DNA of 8,735 nt from assembly GCA_003158415.1 (NCBI GenBank), contig PMJA01000236.1, positions 1 to 8,735 of the forward strand, given 5' to 3'. The position numbers were made by a program, and so were the translations under genes. Under the pieces are notes generated by a model that did not search any database, was not told where the DNA came from, and saw only the letters and a program-made list of their open reading frames with translations. The DNA comes from Methylobacter sp. GTDB taxonomy: Bacteria; Pseudomonadota; Gammaproteobacteria; Methylococcales; Methylomonadaceae. Shown one piece after another: positions 1 to 7,606 of the stretch (position 1 is the first letter of the stretch; every line of letters begins with the position of its first letter).

Positions 1-239
1 TTTTCCGCTCATTTTCGTTAAATAGAACAACTATTCGCCTCAAATGACCAAAAAATCTGACTCAAAATGGCTTTCCCTCGCTACGGTTCCTATTCTCGGA
101 CAGCCTCCCAGCGTTCCGCCTAATGAGGTAATAAATGCGCCGAAGGGGTCTGAAAATAATATGCCCCGCCTCATGAAAAGGCAGATTGACCCAGTGTAAA
201 AAATGTACTTGTAGTTAAAGCACTAACGAAGATCGGGCA
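1..239. other. Non-coding region downstream of phoU
   Basis: No convincing reading frame is present on either strand; all frames are broken by stops. No classic terminator (GC-rich stem followed by a T run) lies just after the phoU stop on the minus strand. Weak structures are visible. A 5-bp inverted repeat lies at 21-25 and 31-35 around a 5-nt loop. A nested pair consists of 123-128 with 169-174 and 145-148 with 164-167. The hexamer CCGCCT occurs twice, near 116 and 167. The region could hold an interspersed repeat or the end of a 3' untranslated region, but the sequence alone does not settle this. Confidence 0.5.
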
Positions 240-956
240 TTATTCGAATGTGTTAACTTTATTGGTCAATTCTTCCTGGCTTAAATGACGCACATCTTCG
301 CCTTTAATCATATAAACCAAATGTTCGCAAATATAACAGGCATGGTCACCGATCCTTTCCAGTGCGCGTACCGTCCACAGCACATCCAGCGTTCGGGTGA
401 TATTTCTGGGATCTTCCATCATACGGGTAATCAATTGCCTGAGTATATTGTCATATTCCCGATCGACACTTAAGTCCCGCTCGGTAATGGAAGTAACGCC
501 CTCTATAGACATTCTGGCAAAGGCGTCCAAAGCGTCATGCACCATGCCCTTAACCAGGCCGGATATGTGTTCCAGTTCATAATGGGGGTATTTGCTTTCG
601 CTGCCCGCGAGCTTGATTGCCATTTCAGCGATGCGTTCGGCCTTGTCGCCGATCCGTTCAATGTCATGTATGGTTTTAATCACCGTAATCAACAGCCTTA
701 AATCAAATGCCGTAGGCTGCCTCAACGCCATAATCTGCGTACATTCCTGATCGATAGCCATTTCCAGCGCATCGACCTGGTTGTCCTGCTTGATCACCTG
801 CTCCGCCAGCTCTAAATCACCGGTGGCGAAAGCCTGCACCGCCATTTCCATTTGCCGCTCAACCAAGCCGCCCATGATTAAAACTTTATTGCGTATATCT
901 TCCAGTTCTTTATTAAACTGCTCGGATATGTGATGCCCTATTTTCGTGTTGTCCAT
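240..956 (-). CDS. phoU: Phosphate signalling regulator PhoU
   Basis: A 238-residue protein, the usual length for PhoU. It consists of two homologous three-helix halves. Each half carries the family's acidic metal-binding signature: E100-R-I-G-D104 in the first (within DIERIGDKAERI) and E200-R-I-G-D204 in the second (within ALERIGDHACYICE). PhoU is a cytoplasmic, membrane-associated protein that connects the Pst transporter to the histidine kinase PhoR and keeps the Pho regulon off when phosphate is plentiful; it also restrains uptake through Pst. It is the last gene of the operon, 13 bp after pstB, the same position as in E. coli. The ATG start is supported by a Shine-Dalgarno AGGAG at 963-967, 6 nt upstream. 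Nothing is truncated or missing. The family assignment is secure; the signalling role is known from the family. Confidence 0.97.
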   Translation of the reverse strand: MDNTKIGHHISEQFNKELEDIRNKVLIMGGLVERQMEMAVQAFATGDLELAEQVIKQDNQVDALEMAIDQECTQIMALRQPTAFDLRLLITVIKTIHDIERIGDKAERIAEMAIKLAGSESKYPHYELEHISGLVKGMVHDALDAFARMSIEGVTSITERDLSVDREYDNILRQLITRMMEDPRNITRTLDVLWTVRALERIGDHACYICEHLVYMIKGEDVRHLSQEELTNKVNTFE

Positions 957-969
957 GGTCTGCTCCTAA

Positions 970-1800
970 TTATCCATACCGGCCGGTAATATAATCTTCT
1001 GTTTGTTTTTTTCCAGGATTGGTAAATAACTCGCTGGTTGTGCCGATCTCTATCAATTCGCCCATATACATAAACGCCGTGTAATCAGAAACGCGCGCCG
1101 CCTGCTGCATATTGTGCGTGACGATGACTATCGTATATTTTTCTTTAAGCTCATTAATTAATTCTTCAATCTTTAGCGTTGAAATGGGGTCCAGCGCCGA
1201 TGCAGGCTCATCCAGCAGCAACACTTCAGGCTCTATGGCTATCGCCCGTGCGATGACCAGCCGTTGTTGTTGTCCGCCCGACATGCCTAAGGCGTTGTCA
1301 TTCAGTCGGTCTTTCATTTCATCCCATAATGCCGCGCCGCGCAAGGCTTTTTCGACAGTTTCTTCCAATATGCGCTTGTCATTGACGCCCTGGATTCTAA
1401 GACCATACGCAACGTTTTCAAAAATGGACTTGGGGAAAGGGTTCGGTTTTTGAAACACCATGCCGACGCGTCGGCGCAAGGCGGCGACTTTAACATCCTT
1501 ATCATAAATATTTTCACCGTCCAGCAGGATTTTACCGTCAATCCGTGCGCTATCGACCAGATCATTCATACGGTTAATGCAACGCAACAACGTTGATTTA
1601 CCGCAACCGCTGGGGCCGATATAAGCGGTCACTTTTTTCTTTTGCATTTCCATGTTAATGCCATGCAATGCCTGTTTTTCGCCGTAGAACAGGTTTAAAT
1701 TTTCCACCTTGATACAGGTTTCATTTGGCTGTTGCGACACTTCCTTGCCGCGTAAAACAGAACTCATGTCTATTGAGTGTGATCGTACGTTTGCTGTCAT
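970..1800 (-). CDS. pstB: Phosphate ABC transporter ATP-binding protein PstB
   Basis: A 276-residue cytoplasmic ATPase that powers phosphate import through PstC and PstA. All ABC motifs are visible in order: Walker [10 protein letters not shown] (62-70), Q-loop Q117 in VFQKPNPFP, signature MSGGQQQR (173-180), Walker B VLLLDEP (193-199) with catalytic E198, the D-loop SALD (201-204) and switch H229 in THN. The FQKPNPFP and ALDPIST stretches are typical of PstB rather than other ABC ATPases. The signature starts with Met instead of the usual Leu, which is conservative. Residues 1-28 form an N-terminal extension before the ABC fold, somewhat longer than in E. coli PstB. The gene begins 3 bp after the pstA stop; its Shine-Dalgarno (AAGG at 1808-1811) lies inside the end of pstA with 7-nt spacing, so the two are probably translated together. 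Confidence 0.97.
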   Translation of the reverse strand: MTANVRSHSIDMSSVLRGKEVSQQPNETCIKVENLNLFYGEKQALHGINMEMQKKKVTAYIGPSGCGKSTLLRCINRMNDLVDSARIDGKILLDGENIYDKDVKVAALRRRVGMVFQKPNPFPKSIFENVAYGLRIQGVNDKRILEETVEKALRGAALWDEMKDRLNDNALGMSGGQQQRLVIARAIAIEPEVLLLDEPASALDPISTLKIEELINELKEKYTIVIVTHNMQQAARVSDYTAFMYMGELIEIGTTSELFTNPGKKQTEDYITGRYG

Positions 1801-1803
1801 TTT

Positions 1804-3459
1804 TTAACCTTCCAGTGCCCGATATTTTTCGCGCAGATTATTTCTGATGATAATTGCGGCCAGATTCAGCCCTATAATCACCAAAACCAGTAATAATGCG
1901 GTTGCATAAACCAATGGTCTCGCCGCCTCTACATTAGGACTTTGAAAACCGACATCATATATATGAAACCCCAAGTGCATAAACTTTCTATCCAAATGCA
2001 AAAACGGGAAATTGCCGTCTAACGGTAGGGTAGGCGCCAGTTTGACTACACCCACCAACATTAACGGCGCCACTTCCCCCGCCGCCCTTGCCACCGCCAG
2101 AATCAAACCCGTCATCATCGCAGGGCTCGCCATCGGCAATACCGTCAGCCATAAGGTTTCAAGCTTGGTCGCGCCCAAAGCCAAACTGCCTTCGCGTATG
2201 GAGCTGGGGATACGCGCCAAACCCTCTTCCGTAGAGACGATGACCACGGGCAATGTCAACAAGGCCAGTGTAATTGAAGCCCAGAGCAATCCGGGCGTAC
2301 CGAAAACCGGCGCGGGAGCGGCTTCAGGAAAAAATAACTGGTCGATGTTGCCGCCCAGAATATAAACAAAAAAGCCCAGGCCGAATACCCCATAAACTAC
2401 CGAGGGGACGCCTGCAAGATTGTTCACGGCAATTCTGATTAACCGGGTAGTAAAACCTTGTTTGGCATATTCGCGCAAATACACGGCCGCTATCACGCCA
2501 AACGGCGTAACAATCACCGACATCATCATCACCATCATCACAGTGCCGAATATCGCCGGAAAAATGCCTCCTTCGGTATTGGCTTCACGCGGATCGTCGG
2601 TTAAAAATTCAACCACTTTAGTGCCATAATGAGCAATTTTATCGAACAAACTCATGGTATTAGGTTGAAAAGCCCTAACCACCTTGGCCAAAGGAATTTC
2701 CTTCGTACTGCCGCTTTCGGTCTTGGCGACCAAACTATCGCGCCTTATTTTCTGGTAAAGTTCGGCTAACTGGACTTGGTATTGCTTATATTCAGCGTCA
2801 TAACTGGCTTTTTCCGCCGCGATTTCCTGCTTCGCCGCATCATCCAGACTATTTTTCAGTTCCAGTTTTCTTTGTTTAAGCCTTAAACGCTCCAAACCGT
2901 AGTTTATCGCGCCGATTTCCTTTTTTTCCAGATGCGTTATCTGCTTAAAAATCGCCAAGGCCTCGTCGATTTTTGTCTGAAGGACAGGCCAAGCCTGCTC
3001 CCCTGTGGCGATAGTTTTACCGTTTTCTTTAACTTCGAGCAACTGTCCGTAAAAATTGCCCCATTCCCTGCGCTCAATGACCATCATATCGGCAGGTTCG
3101 CTCTGCTCTTTGATGTTGCGTTTTTGTATCCAGCGAAAGTCGGTTCCCGTCACATCACGGTTACCGGTTTTGATTAAATACTGCACCAGGGTGTCTTCAT
3201 CATCGGCCATGATAAAGCCGGTAGACTTTGCCATCGCCGTCGGCGTTATGCTGGTCTCAACTTTCTCGCCGATAATGACCTGGGGCTGCTTGCCTTCGTC
3301 CTGATAACTGAATTGGGCCACTTGATGTGGCCAGAAATGACCGACACCACGCACAGCAACCAGACCCAGCACCCCCACGATCATAATAAGGCAGGTGCTG
3401 ACTGCTGCCGCATTAAGCCATATCCAGGGGACGCCGCTTTTAAACCATAATCTAATCAT
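1804..3459 (-). CDS. pstA: Phosphate ABC transporter permease PstA, long form with periplasmic coiled-coil domain
   Basis: A 551-residue inner-membrane permease subunit; E. coli PstA is roughly 300 residues. One membrane helix lies near 14-38. A hydrophilic domain of about 250 residues follows (about 42-298), with a charged, heptad-like helical stretch at about 162-240 (rich in K, E, L and Q). The permease domain spans about 300-540 and is hydrophobic. It carries the EAA-type loop that contacts PstB (about 410-445, including EGSLALGATKLETLWLTVLP), followed by ARAAGE with R458 and E462. By the usual PstA topology the extra domain is periplasmic. I recall long PstA proteins with an uncharacterised N-terminal domain (DUF3333) in other Gammaproteobacteria; a domain search is needed to confirm that match. 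The start codon overlaps the pstC stop by 4 bp (ATGA) and has no strong Shine-Dalgarno, indicating translational coupling. A Met-rich run, MMVMMMS, lies at 308-314 in the first permease helix. Confidence 0.95.
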   Translation of the reverse strand: MIRLWFKSGVPWIWLNAAAVSTCLIMIVGVLGLVAVRGVGHFWPHQVAQFSYQDEGKQPQVIIGEKVETSITPTAMAKSTGFIMADDEDTLVQYLIKTGNRDVTGTDFRWIQKRNIKEQSEPADMMVIERREWGNFYGQLLEVKENGKTIATGEQAWPVLQTKIDEALAIFKQITHLEKKEIGAINYGLERLRLKQRKLELKNSLDDAAKQEIAAEKASYDAEYKQYQVQLAELYQKIRRDSLVAKTESGSTKEIPLAKVVRAFQPNTMSLFDKIAHYGTKVVEFLTDDPREANTEGGIFPAIFGTVMMVMMMSVIVTPFGVIAAVYLREYAKQGFTTRLIRIAVNNLAGVPSVVYGVFGLGFFVYILGGNIDQLFFPEAAPAPVFGTPGLLWASITLALLTLPVVIVSTEEGLARIPSSIREGSLALGATKLETLWLTVLPMASPAMMTGLILAVARAAGEVAPLMLVGVVKLAPTLPLDGNFPFLHLDRKFMHLGFHIYDVGFQSPNVEAARPLVYATALLLVLVIIGLNLAAIIIRNNLREKYRALEG

Positions 3460-5735
3460 AATGAGCTATATTTTTCGCGTAAGCGCTGGCGAATAATTTC
3501 AGCCAGGGTATTAAAAATAAAAGTAAACAGGAACAACACCAGGGCCGCCAGAAACAAGACCCGGTAATGTGTGCTGTCCACTTCGGACTCAGGCATTTCT
3601 ACGGCAATATTAGCGGCCAGCGTACGCAAGCCCTGAAAAACACTTAAATCCATCACCGGTGTATTCCCAGTCGCCATTAACACGATCATGGTTTCACCGA
3701 CCGCGCGGCCAAGGCCTATCATGACCGCCGAAAAAATCCCCGGACTGGCGGTTAACAACACCACCTTAATCATGGTTTGCCACGGCGTTGCGCCTAATGC
3801 CAAAGAACCCACCGTTAAATGCTTGGGCACGCTAAAAATGGCATCTTCAGCAATGGAAAAAATCGTAGGAATTACCGCAAAGCCCATCGCTATGCCCACG
3901 ACCAGCGCATTGCGTTGATCGTAACCTATGCCCAATTCGGTCTTAAACCAATCGCGCAAAGTGCCATGAAATAAAAAGGCTTCCAGCGGTACGCTCACAG
4001 TAAAAGCAAACCAGGAGCCCAGTAAAATAACCGGTATGAGTAAAGCCGACTCCCAGCCTTCGGGCACGCGCTGCTGTACGGTTTTTGGCAAATATTGCCA
4101 AGCGTAGGCGAACAACATGACAATGACCGGAACCAGCATAAACAAGGCAAACAGCCCCGCCAAATACTCTTCAATCAGCGGCGCCAGCCATAATCCGGCA
4201 AGAAATCCTAAAATAACCGTAGGCAAGGCGCCCATTAATTCAATAGACGGCTTAACATATTGACGCATTTTCGGCGACATAAAATACGCGGTATAGATCG
4301 CGCCCATCAGCGCCAGCGGCATACCCACCAACATGGCGTAAAATGCCGCCTTCAGCGTACCGAAAACCAACGGCGTTAAGCTGTATTTGGGTTCAAAGTC
4401 GCTGTTTGCCGAGGACGACTGCCAGATATAGTCCGGCTTGGGGTAACTTTCGTACCACACTTCCTGCCAAAGCGATCTTAAAGACACCTCGGGATGTTCA
4501 TTATCCACTTTCCAGTAGCTTATTTTTCCATCGCCAGTCTCCACTAACAGTGCATTAGCCCTGGGTGATAGGGCTGCGGCTACCGGGGATGAATCGTCGA
4601 TACGGGCTTTAATCATTTCCCGCTCGGAAGTCGAATGATATATGCCCAGCATGCCGCCTTCGTCGACTGTCATGAAGCCTTTACGCCGTTGTTCCGAATT
4701 GATAGCGGCGACGGCTTTATCTGATACTTTAAAAGCCCTGATTTTCTGCATGGCATAGCGATTTTGCTTATCTCTAACCTTGCTCCACTGGGAGACCAAA
4801 CCGCTGGAATCGCCTATCATCAGAGAAGTATCGCCGTTTAAAAAGGAGACGCTGCTAATCTTTTGTCCTGGTTCAATTACATTTTGCTCATTAACCAGGG
4901 CAGGGGCGCTTTGGTTGCTAATATCGAACAAACCTAACTGTCCGGTGCTGCTTAACAAATACAGATTATGCTCGTCCTTATCGATCAGAATATCGGCGAC
5001 ATCGGTAGCGGCATAGTCTAAAACCGAATCGGTACGGGTTACTGCCGCTTCATCTGCAAACAGGGACTTTTCTTTTTCAAAATGACTTAAGCGGATTTTA
5101 TCGGCGCTTTTTGCAACGATGGTGCTGGCATTATCGCCGATTTTAACAGCGATCTTGTCCAAAGCCGCGCCAGACTCATCTATCCGCAGTGGCTCTTCGC
5201 CCAGTGGATATTCTAATGAGGGCGTGATCAGGCGTACATTATCGGGATAGGTAACCTTATACCGATGCTTCACGACCACCGCTTTGCCGTCCGACAAGCC
5301 GAAAATGACCGCGCCTTCGTTGATAGGGCTGCCCTGGGCAAAGCTCACAATATGGGCGCCTTCGGGTATTTTTACGGGTTGTGTCGAAATGATGTTGCCG
5401 GTAGCCACTTGAAAAAACACGACTTGCCCGGTATCGGTAAATCGGGCGGCGACTTCATTTTGCTCTTCCATTTCCAGCAATACCGTTTTACCTGCTACGG
5501 ATTCCGGGACACTATATTGATTAACCGACTCGGCTTTTGCAGGGAGGAATAAGGGGTAAACTACATACAGCAAATAGAAGAAAATCAGTGCGATAGCGAC
5601 GATCACGCCGAGTCCGCCCACTACCACTCCGTAGCGCGCCAGCCTATCTTTTATTAGCCGCCAACGCTCGTGAACTCCACCGGATGTTAGTGTTATGGCT
5701 GAGGAATATTTTGTGGGGCTGTTTATTTCAGACAT
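3456..5735 (-). CDS. pstC: Phosphate ABC transporter permease PstC, long form with propeller-like periplasmic domain
   Basis: A 759-residue permease subunit, over twice the roughly 320 residues of E. coli PstC. A basic N-terminus (RWRLIKDRLAR, 24-34) precedes one membrane helix at about 36-63. A hydrophilic insert of about 370 residues (about 68-440) follows, with repeated blade-like segments: SDGKAVVV (148-155), STGQLGLFDI (263-272), SSGLVSQW (310-317), EGGMLGIY (359-366) and GDGKISYWKV (401-410). These resemble WD40/PQQ-type beta-propeller strands. The permease domain runs from about 455 to the end, with the EAA-type loop near 629-665 (SLALGATPWQTM) and GRAVGET, containing R677 and E681. 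The positive-inside rule puts the insert in the periplasm. The ATG at 5735 is the only usable start: no upstream in-frame start codon is visible and no Shine-Dalgarno precedes it. Its stop overlaps pstA by 4 bp. Confidence 0.95.
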   Translation of the reverse strand: MSEINSPTKYSSAITLTSGGVHERWRLIKDRLARYGVVVGGLGVIVAIALIFFYLLYVVYPLFLPAKAESVNQYSVPESVAGKTVLLEMEEQNEVAARFTDTGQVVFFQVATGNIISTQPVKIPEGAHIVSFAQGSPINEGAVIFGLSDGKAVVVKHRYKVTYPDNVRLITPSLEYPLGEEPLRIDESGAALDKIAVKIGDNASTIVAKSADKIRLSHFEKEKSLFADEAAVTRTDSVLDYAATDVADILIDKDEHNLYLLSSTGQLGLFDISNQSAPALVNEQNVIEPGQKISSVSFLNGDTSLMIGDSSGLVSQWSKVRDKQNRYAMQKIRAFKVSDKAVAAINSEQRRKGFMTVDEGGMLGIYHSTSEREMIKARIDDSSPVAAALSPRANALLVETGDGKISYWKVDNEHPEVSLRSLWQEVWYESYPKPDYIWQSSSANSDFEPKYSLTPLVFGTLKAAFYAMLVGMPLALMGAIYTAYFMSPKMRQYVKPSIELMGALPTVILGFLAGLWLAPLIEEYLAGLFALFMLVPVIVMLFAYAWQYLPKTVQQRVPEGWESALLIPVILLGSWFAFTVSVPLEAFLFHGTLRDWFKTELGIGYDQRNALVVGIAMGFAVIPTIFSIAEDAIFSVPKHLTVGSLALGATPWQTMIKVVLLTASPGIFSAVMIGLGRAVGETMIVLMATGNTPVMDLSVFQGLRTLAANIAVEMPESEVDSTHYRVLFLAALVLFLFTFIFNTLAEIIRQRLREKYSSL

Positions 5736-5741
5736 GGGGAG

Positions 5742-5775
5742 ATTATAAAAATTAAATGTGACAATGATATGCCAA
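5742..5775 (-). promoter_or_regulatory. Predicted PhoB-dependent promoter for pstCAB-phoU
   Basis: Read on the minus strand, two Pho half-sites, TTGGCAT (5769-5775) and TTGTCAC (5758-5764), are separated by 4 bp, matching the 7-4-7 arrangement of the E. coli Pho box (half-site CTGTCAT). A perfect -10 hexamer TATAAT (5742-5747) follows after exactly 10 bp, the same gap as in the pstS promoter of this window. No good -35 hexamer is present, as expected when PhoB replaces that contact. The predicted transcription start, about 7 nt after the -10, falls on or next to the A of the pstC ATG at 5735, so the transcript may be leaderless. The box and spacing are seen; activity is inferred. Confidence 0.62.
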
Positions 5776-5780
5776 AAGCT

Positions 5781-5819
5781 AAAAAAAACGGCTGAGATTC
5801 AGTAAACAAATCCCAGCCG
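5781..5819 (-). terminator. Intrinsic terminator between pstS and pstC
   Basis: On the minus strand an 11-bp stem (5809-5819 pairing with 5789-5799, one G-U wobble, otherwise complete) closes a 9-nt loop (5800-5808) and is followed directly by eight T residues (5788 down to 5781). This is a textbook rho-independent terminator in the pstS direction. It should stop most pstS transcripts and so make pstS mRNA more abundant than pstCAB-phoU mRNA. It is not bidirectional, since no T run follows on the plus strand. Confidence 0.9.
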
Positions 5820-5917
5820 CTTGTAGTCCGTATTAACCCATAATCAGTGAGGGGGAAACCGATTAATCCAGACCAACATCCTTGTCAATACACTCCTGCA
5901 CAACAGTTAAAGCTTTT
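5820..5917 (-). other. pstS 3' untranslated segment
   Basis: The 98 bp between the pstS stop codon and the terminator stem would form the 3' tail of the pstS mRNA. No coding sequence of credible length and no second terminator are visible. A short A/T-rich inverted repeat around AAGCTT lies next to the stop codon but is too weak to call. Confidence 0.5.
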
Positions 5918-6901
5918 TTATTTAAGCGTAGTCAGCACTTTTTCAACTACTTTCGCAGGCAATGGAATATAACCGTCTTTTATGACGACTTGCTGACCGG
6001 CTTTGGATAACACCATTTTCATGAATTCATTTTCTAAAGGCGCTAACGGTTGGTTAGGTTTTTTATTAATATAAACATACAAATAGCGTGTTAAAGGGTA
6101 ACTGCCTTTAATGGCGTTTTCAGGCGTTGCCTCAACAAAAGCTTCACCCGCTTTCTTTGCCAGAGGCACCATTTTAACGCCTGACGTGGTATAACCCATG
6201 CCCGAATAACCTATGCCATTGACCGATGACGTGACCGACTGAACGACAGACGCAGAACCCGGCTGCTCATTGACGTTACTTTTGAAGTCGCCTTTACATA
6301 AAGCGTGTTCTTTAAAATAACCGTAAGTGCCTGAAACCGAGTTACGTCCGTATAGCTGTATGCTTTTTGATCCCCATACGGCGACGCCTGCCTCACCCCA
6401 GGTTTCAATATCGGCCTCATGCCCGCATTTACGGGTAGACGAAAAAATGGCGTCAACCTGCGGAATAGTCAGGCCTTTAATGGGGTTGTCCTTATTGACC
6501 AGAACAGCCAACGCATCAATAGCGACAGGAATTGCCGTAGGCTTGTAACCGTATTTATCTTCGAAAGCGACCAGTTCGTCATCCTTCATCTCGCGGCTCA
6601 TAGGCCCAAGATTAGACGTGCCTTCTGTCAACGCAGGCGGTGCAGTAGAAGACCCCGCTGCTTGGATCTGAATATTGACATTAGGATATTGGCGGTTAAA
6701 TTCTTCCGCCCACATCGTCATCAAATTTGCCAACGTATCAGAACCCACGCTGGACAAGTTACCGGAAATACCCTCGACTTTTTTGTAGTCAGGTATCCCG
6801 GCATCGATTGTTTGTACTGCGCTTACAGTGCCGCTGACCAAGGCCGCAGAGGCAAAACCCATGGCGGCGATGAGTGATTTTATTTTAAAAGATAATTTCA
6901 T
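5918..6901 (-). CDS. pstS: Periplasmic phosphate-binding protein PstS
   Basis: A 327-residue phosphate-binding protein that delivers phosphate to PstC and PstA. It begins with a Sec signal peptide: basic MKLSFKIK (1-8), a hydrophobic core (about 9-22) and a likely cleavage site after VSA (26-28). The ligand-binding loops are recognisable: SVGSDT (51-56), AAGSST (81-86) and [12 protein letters not shown] (185-196). Cys159 and Cys202 could form a disulphide in the periplasm. The reading frame opens with TTG at 6907, but I place the start at the ATG at 6901: the purine-rich GAGA at 6909-6912 sits 7 nt before this ATG but only 1 nt before the TTG, and the ATG gives a normal signal peptide. The gene is controlled by a tandem Pho-box promoter and ended by the terminator at 5781-5819. 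It belongs to the PstS family in a broad sense; sequence alone does not say which subfamily. Confidence 0.95.
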   Translation of the reverse strand: MKLSFKIKSLIAAMGFASAALVSGTVSAVQTIDAGIPDYKKVEGISGNLSSVGSDTLANLMTMWAEEFNRQYPNVNIQIQAAGSSTAPPALTEGTSNLGPMSREMKDDELVAFEDKYGYKPTAIPVAIDALAVLVNKDNPIKGLTIPQVDAIFSSTRKCGHEADIETWGEAGVAVWGSKSIQLYGRNSVSGTYGYFKEHALCKGDFKSNVNEQPGSASVVQSVTSSVNGIGYSGMGYTTSGVKMVPLAKKAGEAFVEATPENAIKGSYPLTRYLYVYINKKPNQPLAPLENEFMKMVLSKAGQQVVIKDGYIPLPAKVVEKVLTTLK

Positions 6902-6932
6902 TATCAAGTCTCAAGTTAATTTTAGTAGGGTT

Positions 6933-6988
6933 ATTATGTGGCTATAAGATAACAAGAATATGAATTTTATATGACAAGAATATGACAG
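6933..6988 (-). promoter_or_regulatory. PhoB-dependent pstS promoter with tandem Pho boxes
   Basis: On the minus strand four 7-bp units recur every 11 bp: CTGTCAT (6982-6988), TTGTCAT (6971-6977), AATTCAT (6960-6966) and TTGTTAT (6949-6955). The first pair is a near-perfect match to the E. coli Pho box; the second pair is weaker. A -10 hexamer CATAAT (6933-6938) follows the last unit after 10 bp, the classic geometry of PhoB-activated promoters, and the -35 position itself is poor. The predicted transcription start is near 6926, giving a leader of about 25 nt before the ATG at 6901. The promoter would switch on under phosphate starvation. Confidence 0.88.
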
Positions 6989-7036
6989 TATATCAATCTT
7001 GCCCATATCTCCGTATCATGCCCGGTGGCGTTACAC

Positions 7037-7558
7037 TTACTCAGTATCCTCTTCAGGCAATAATTTAGGATAGGTGATGGACAGCAGCTTGGCGCAACCT
7101 GCATGCAGCTGAGACCAGTCATCGGGCATTTTCAATCGGGCCAGCCCCGCCGTCGGCAACAATTTATCGATATCGGGCAAGTGCGCGGCGCCTACCAGAA
7201 AAATAAGCAAATCTTCCAGATCCGGATTATGGCCCACCAACAAAATCCGCCTGGCATCAATAGGGCATTCGGACAACACCGTTTTCAGGCTTTCAAACCC
7301 CTCCTGATACAAACGCTGATCCTGCACAACATTCAAGTCCTCCACGGCCAAGGCTTTATGCACAATATTGGCGGTGGTCAGCGCTCGTTTTGCAGGCGAA
7401 CTCACTATCCAGTCGGGCATGATGTGCAGATGATGCAACCCCTCTCCAATGTGCTGTGCTGCGCTTTTACCGCGTTTTTTCAAAGGCCTGTCGAAATCAT
7501 CCGTGGCCAAATTGCGGTCGGCTTTTCCATGTCTAAGCAAGCATAATTCTCTGTTCAT
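7037..7558 (-). CDS. sixA: SixA-type phosphohistidine phosphatase (histidine phosphatase superfamily)
   Basis: A 173-residue cytoplasmic protein of the histidine phosphatase superfamily, close in length to E. coli SixA (about 160). The catalytic set is complete: RHG at 9-11 with nucleophile H10, R58 in SSPAKRA, E86 in LYQEG and the second histidine H110 in VGHNP. Enzymes of this branch remove phosphate from phosphohistidine; E. coli SixA acts on phosphotransfer proteins. The substrate here is unknown, so other small-phosphoester activity cannot be excluded. There is no signal peptide. The ATG start has Shine-Dalgarno AGAGGT at 7568-7573, 9 nt upstream. The gene lies upstream of pstS in the same direction with no obvious terminator between them, and is divergent from the CHAD gene. 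The superfamily call is firm; the gene name is likely. Confidence 0.85.
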   Translation of the reverse strand: MNRELCLLRHGKADRNLATDDFDRPLKKRGKSAAQHIGEGLHHLHIMPDWIVSSPAKRALTTANIVHKALAVEDLNVVQDQRLYQEGFESLKTVLSECPIDARRILLVGHNPDLEDLLIFLVGAAHLPDIDKLLPTAGLARLKMPDDWSQLHAGCAKLLSITYPKLLPEEDTE

Positions 7559-7606
7559 ACTATAATTACCTCTGTGTTTTTATACGACAATGCCTTAAAA
7601 TCGGGT

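Noticed and set aside
1112..1453. 113-residue plus-strand frame inside pstB
   Set aside because: It is Ser-rich, as expected from reading an ABC ATPase gene backwards, and has no motif or ribosome binding site of note.
2521..2541. CAT/CAC triplet run on the plus strand, looking like a His-tag or microsatellite
   Set aside because: On the coding strand it specifies a hydrophobic Met/Val run in the first permease helix of PstA, so it is ordinary coding sequence.
5844..5879. 11-codon minus-strand frame in the pstS-pstC gap, possible leader peptide
   Set aside because: It is too short to support, no attenuator-like alternative structure is evident, and the sequence lies in the pstS 3' tail upstream of a plain terminator.
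6419..6877. 152-residue open frame antisense to pstS on the plus strand
   Set aside because: It lies entirely within the well-supported pstS coding sequence, shows no recognisable domain, and its open frame is explained by codon use in the opposite strand.
6902..6907. TTG at 6907 as the pstS start
   Set aside because: The purine-rich GAGA would be only 1 nt away. The ATG at 6901 has 7-nt spacing and begins a normal signal peptide.
6911..7006. 31-codon minus-strand frame with GGAG before its ATG
   Set aside because: The GGAG is only 2 nt from the ATG, and the frame runs through the Pho-box array and pstS -10, so it is better explained as promoter DNA.
7103..7546. 147-residue open frame antisense to sixA on the plus strand
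   Set aside because: It is fully inside sixA, whose catalytic motifs are complete. The composition (rich in Q, H, R) is typical of a shadow frame.
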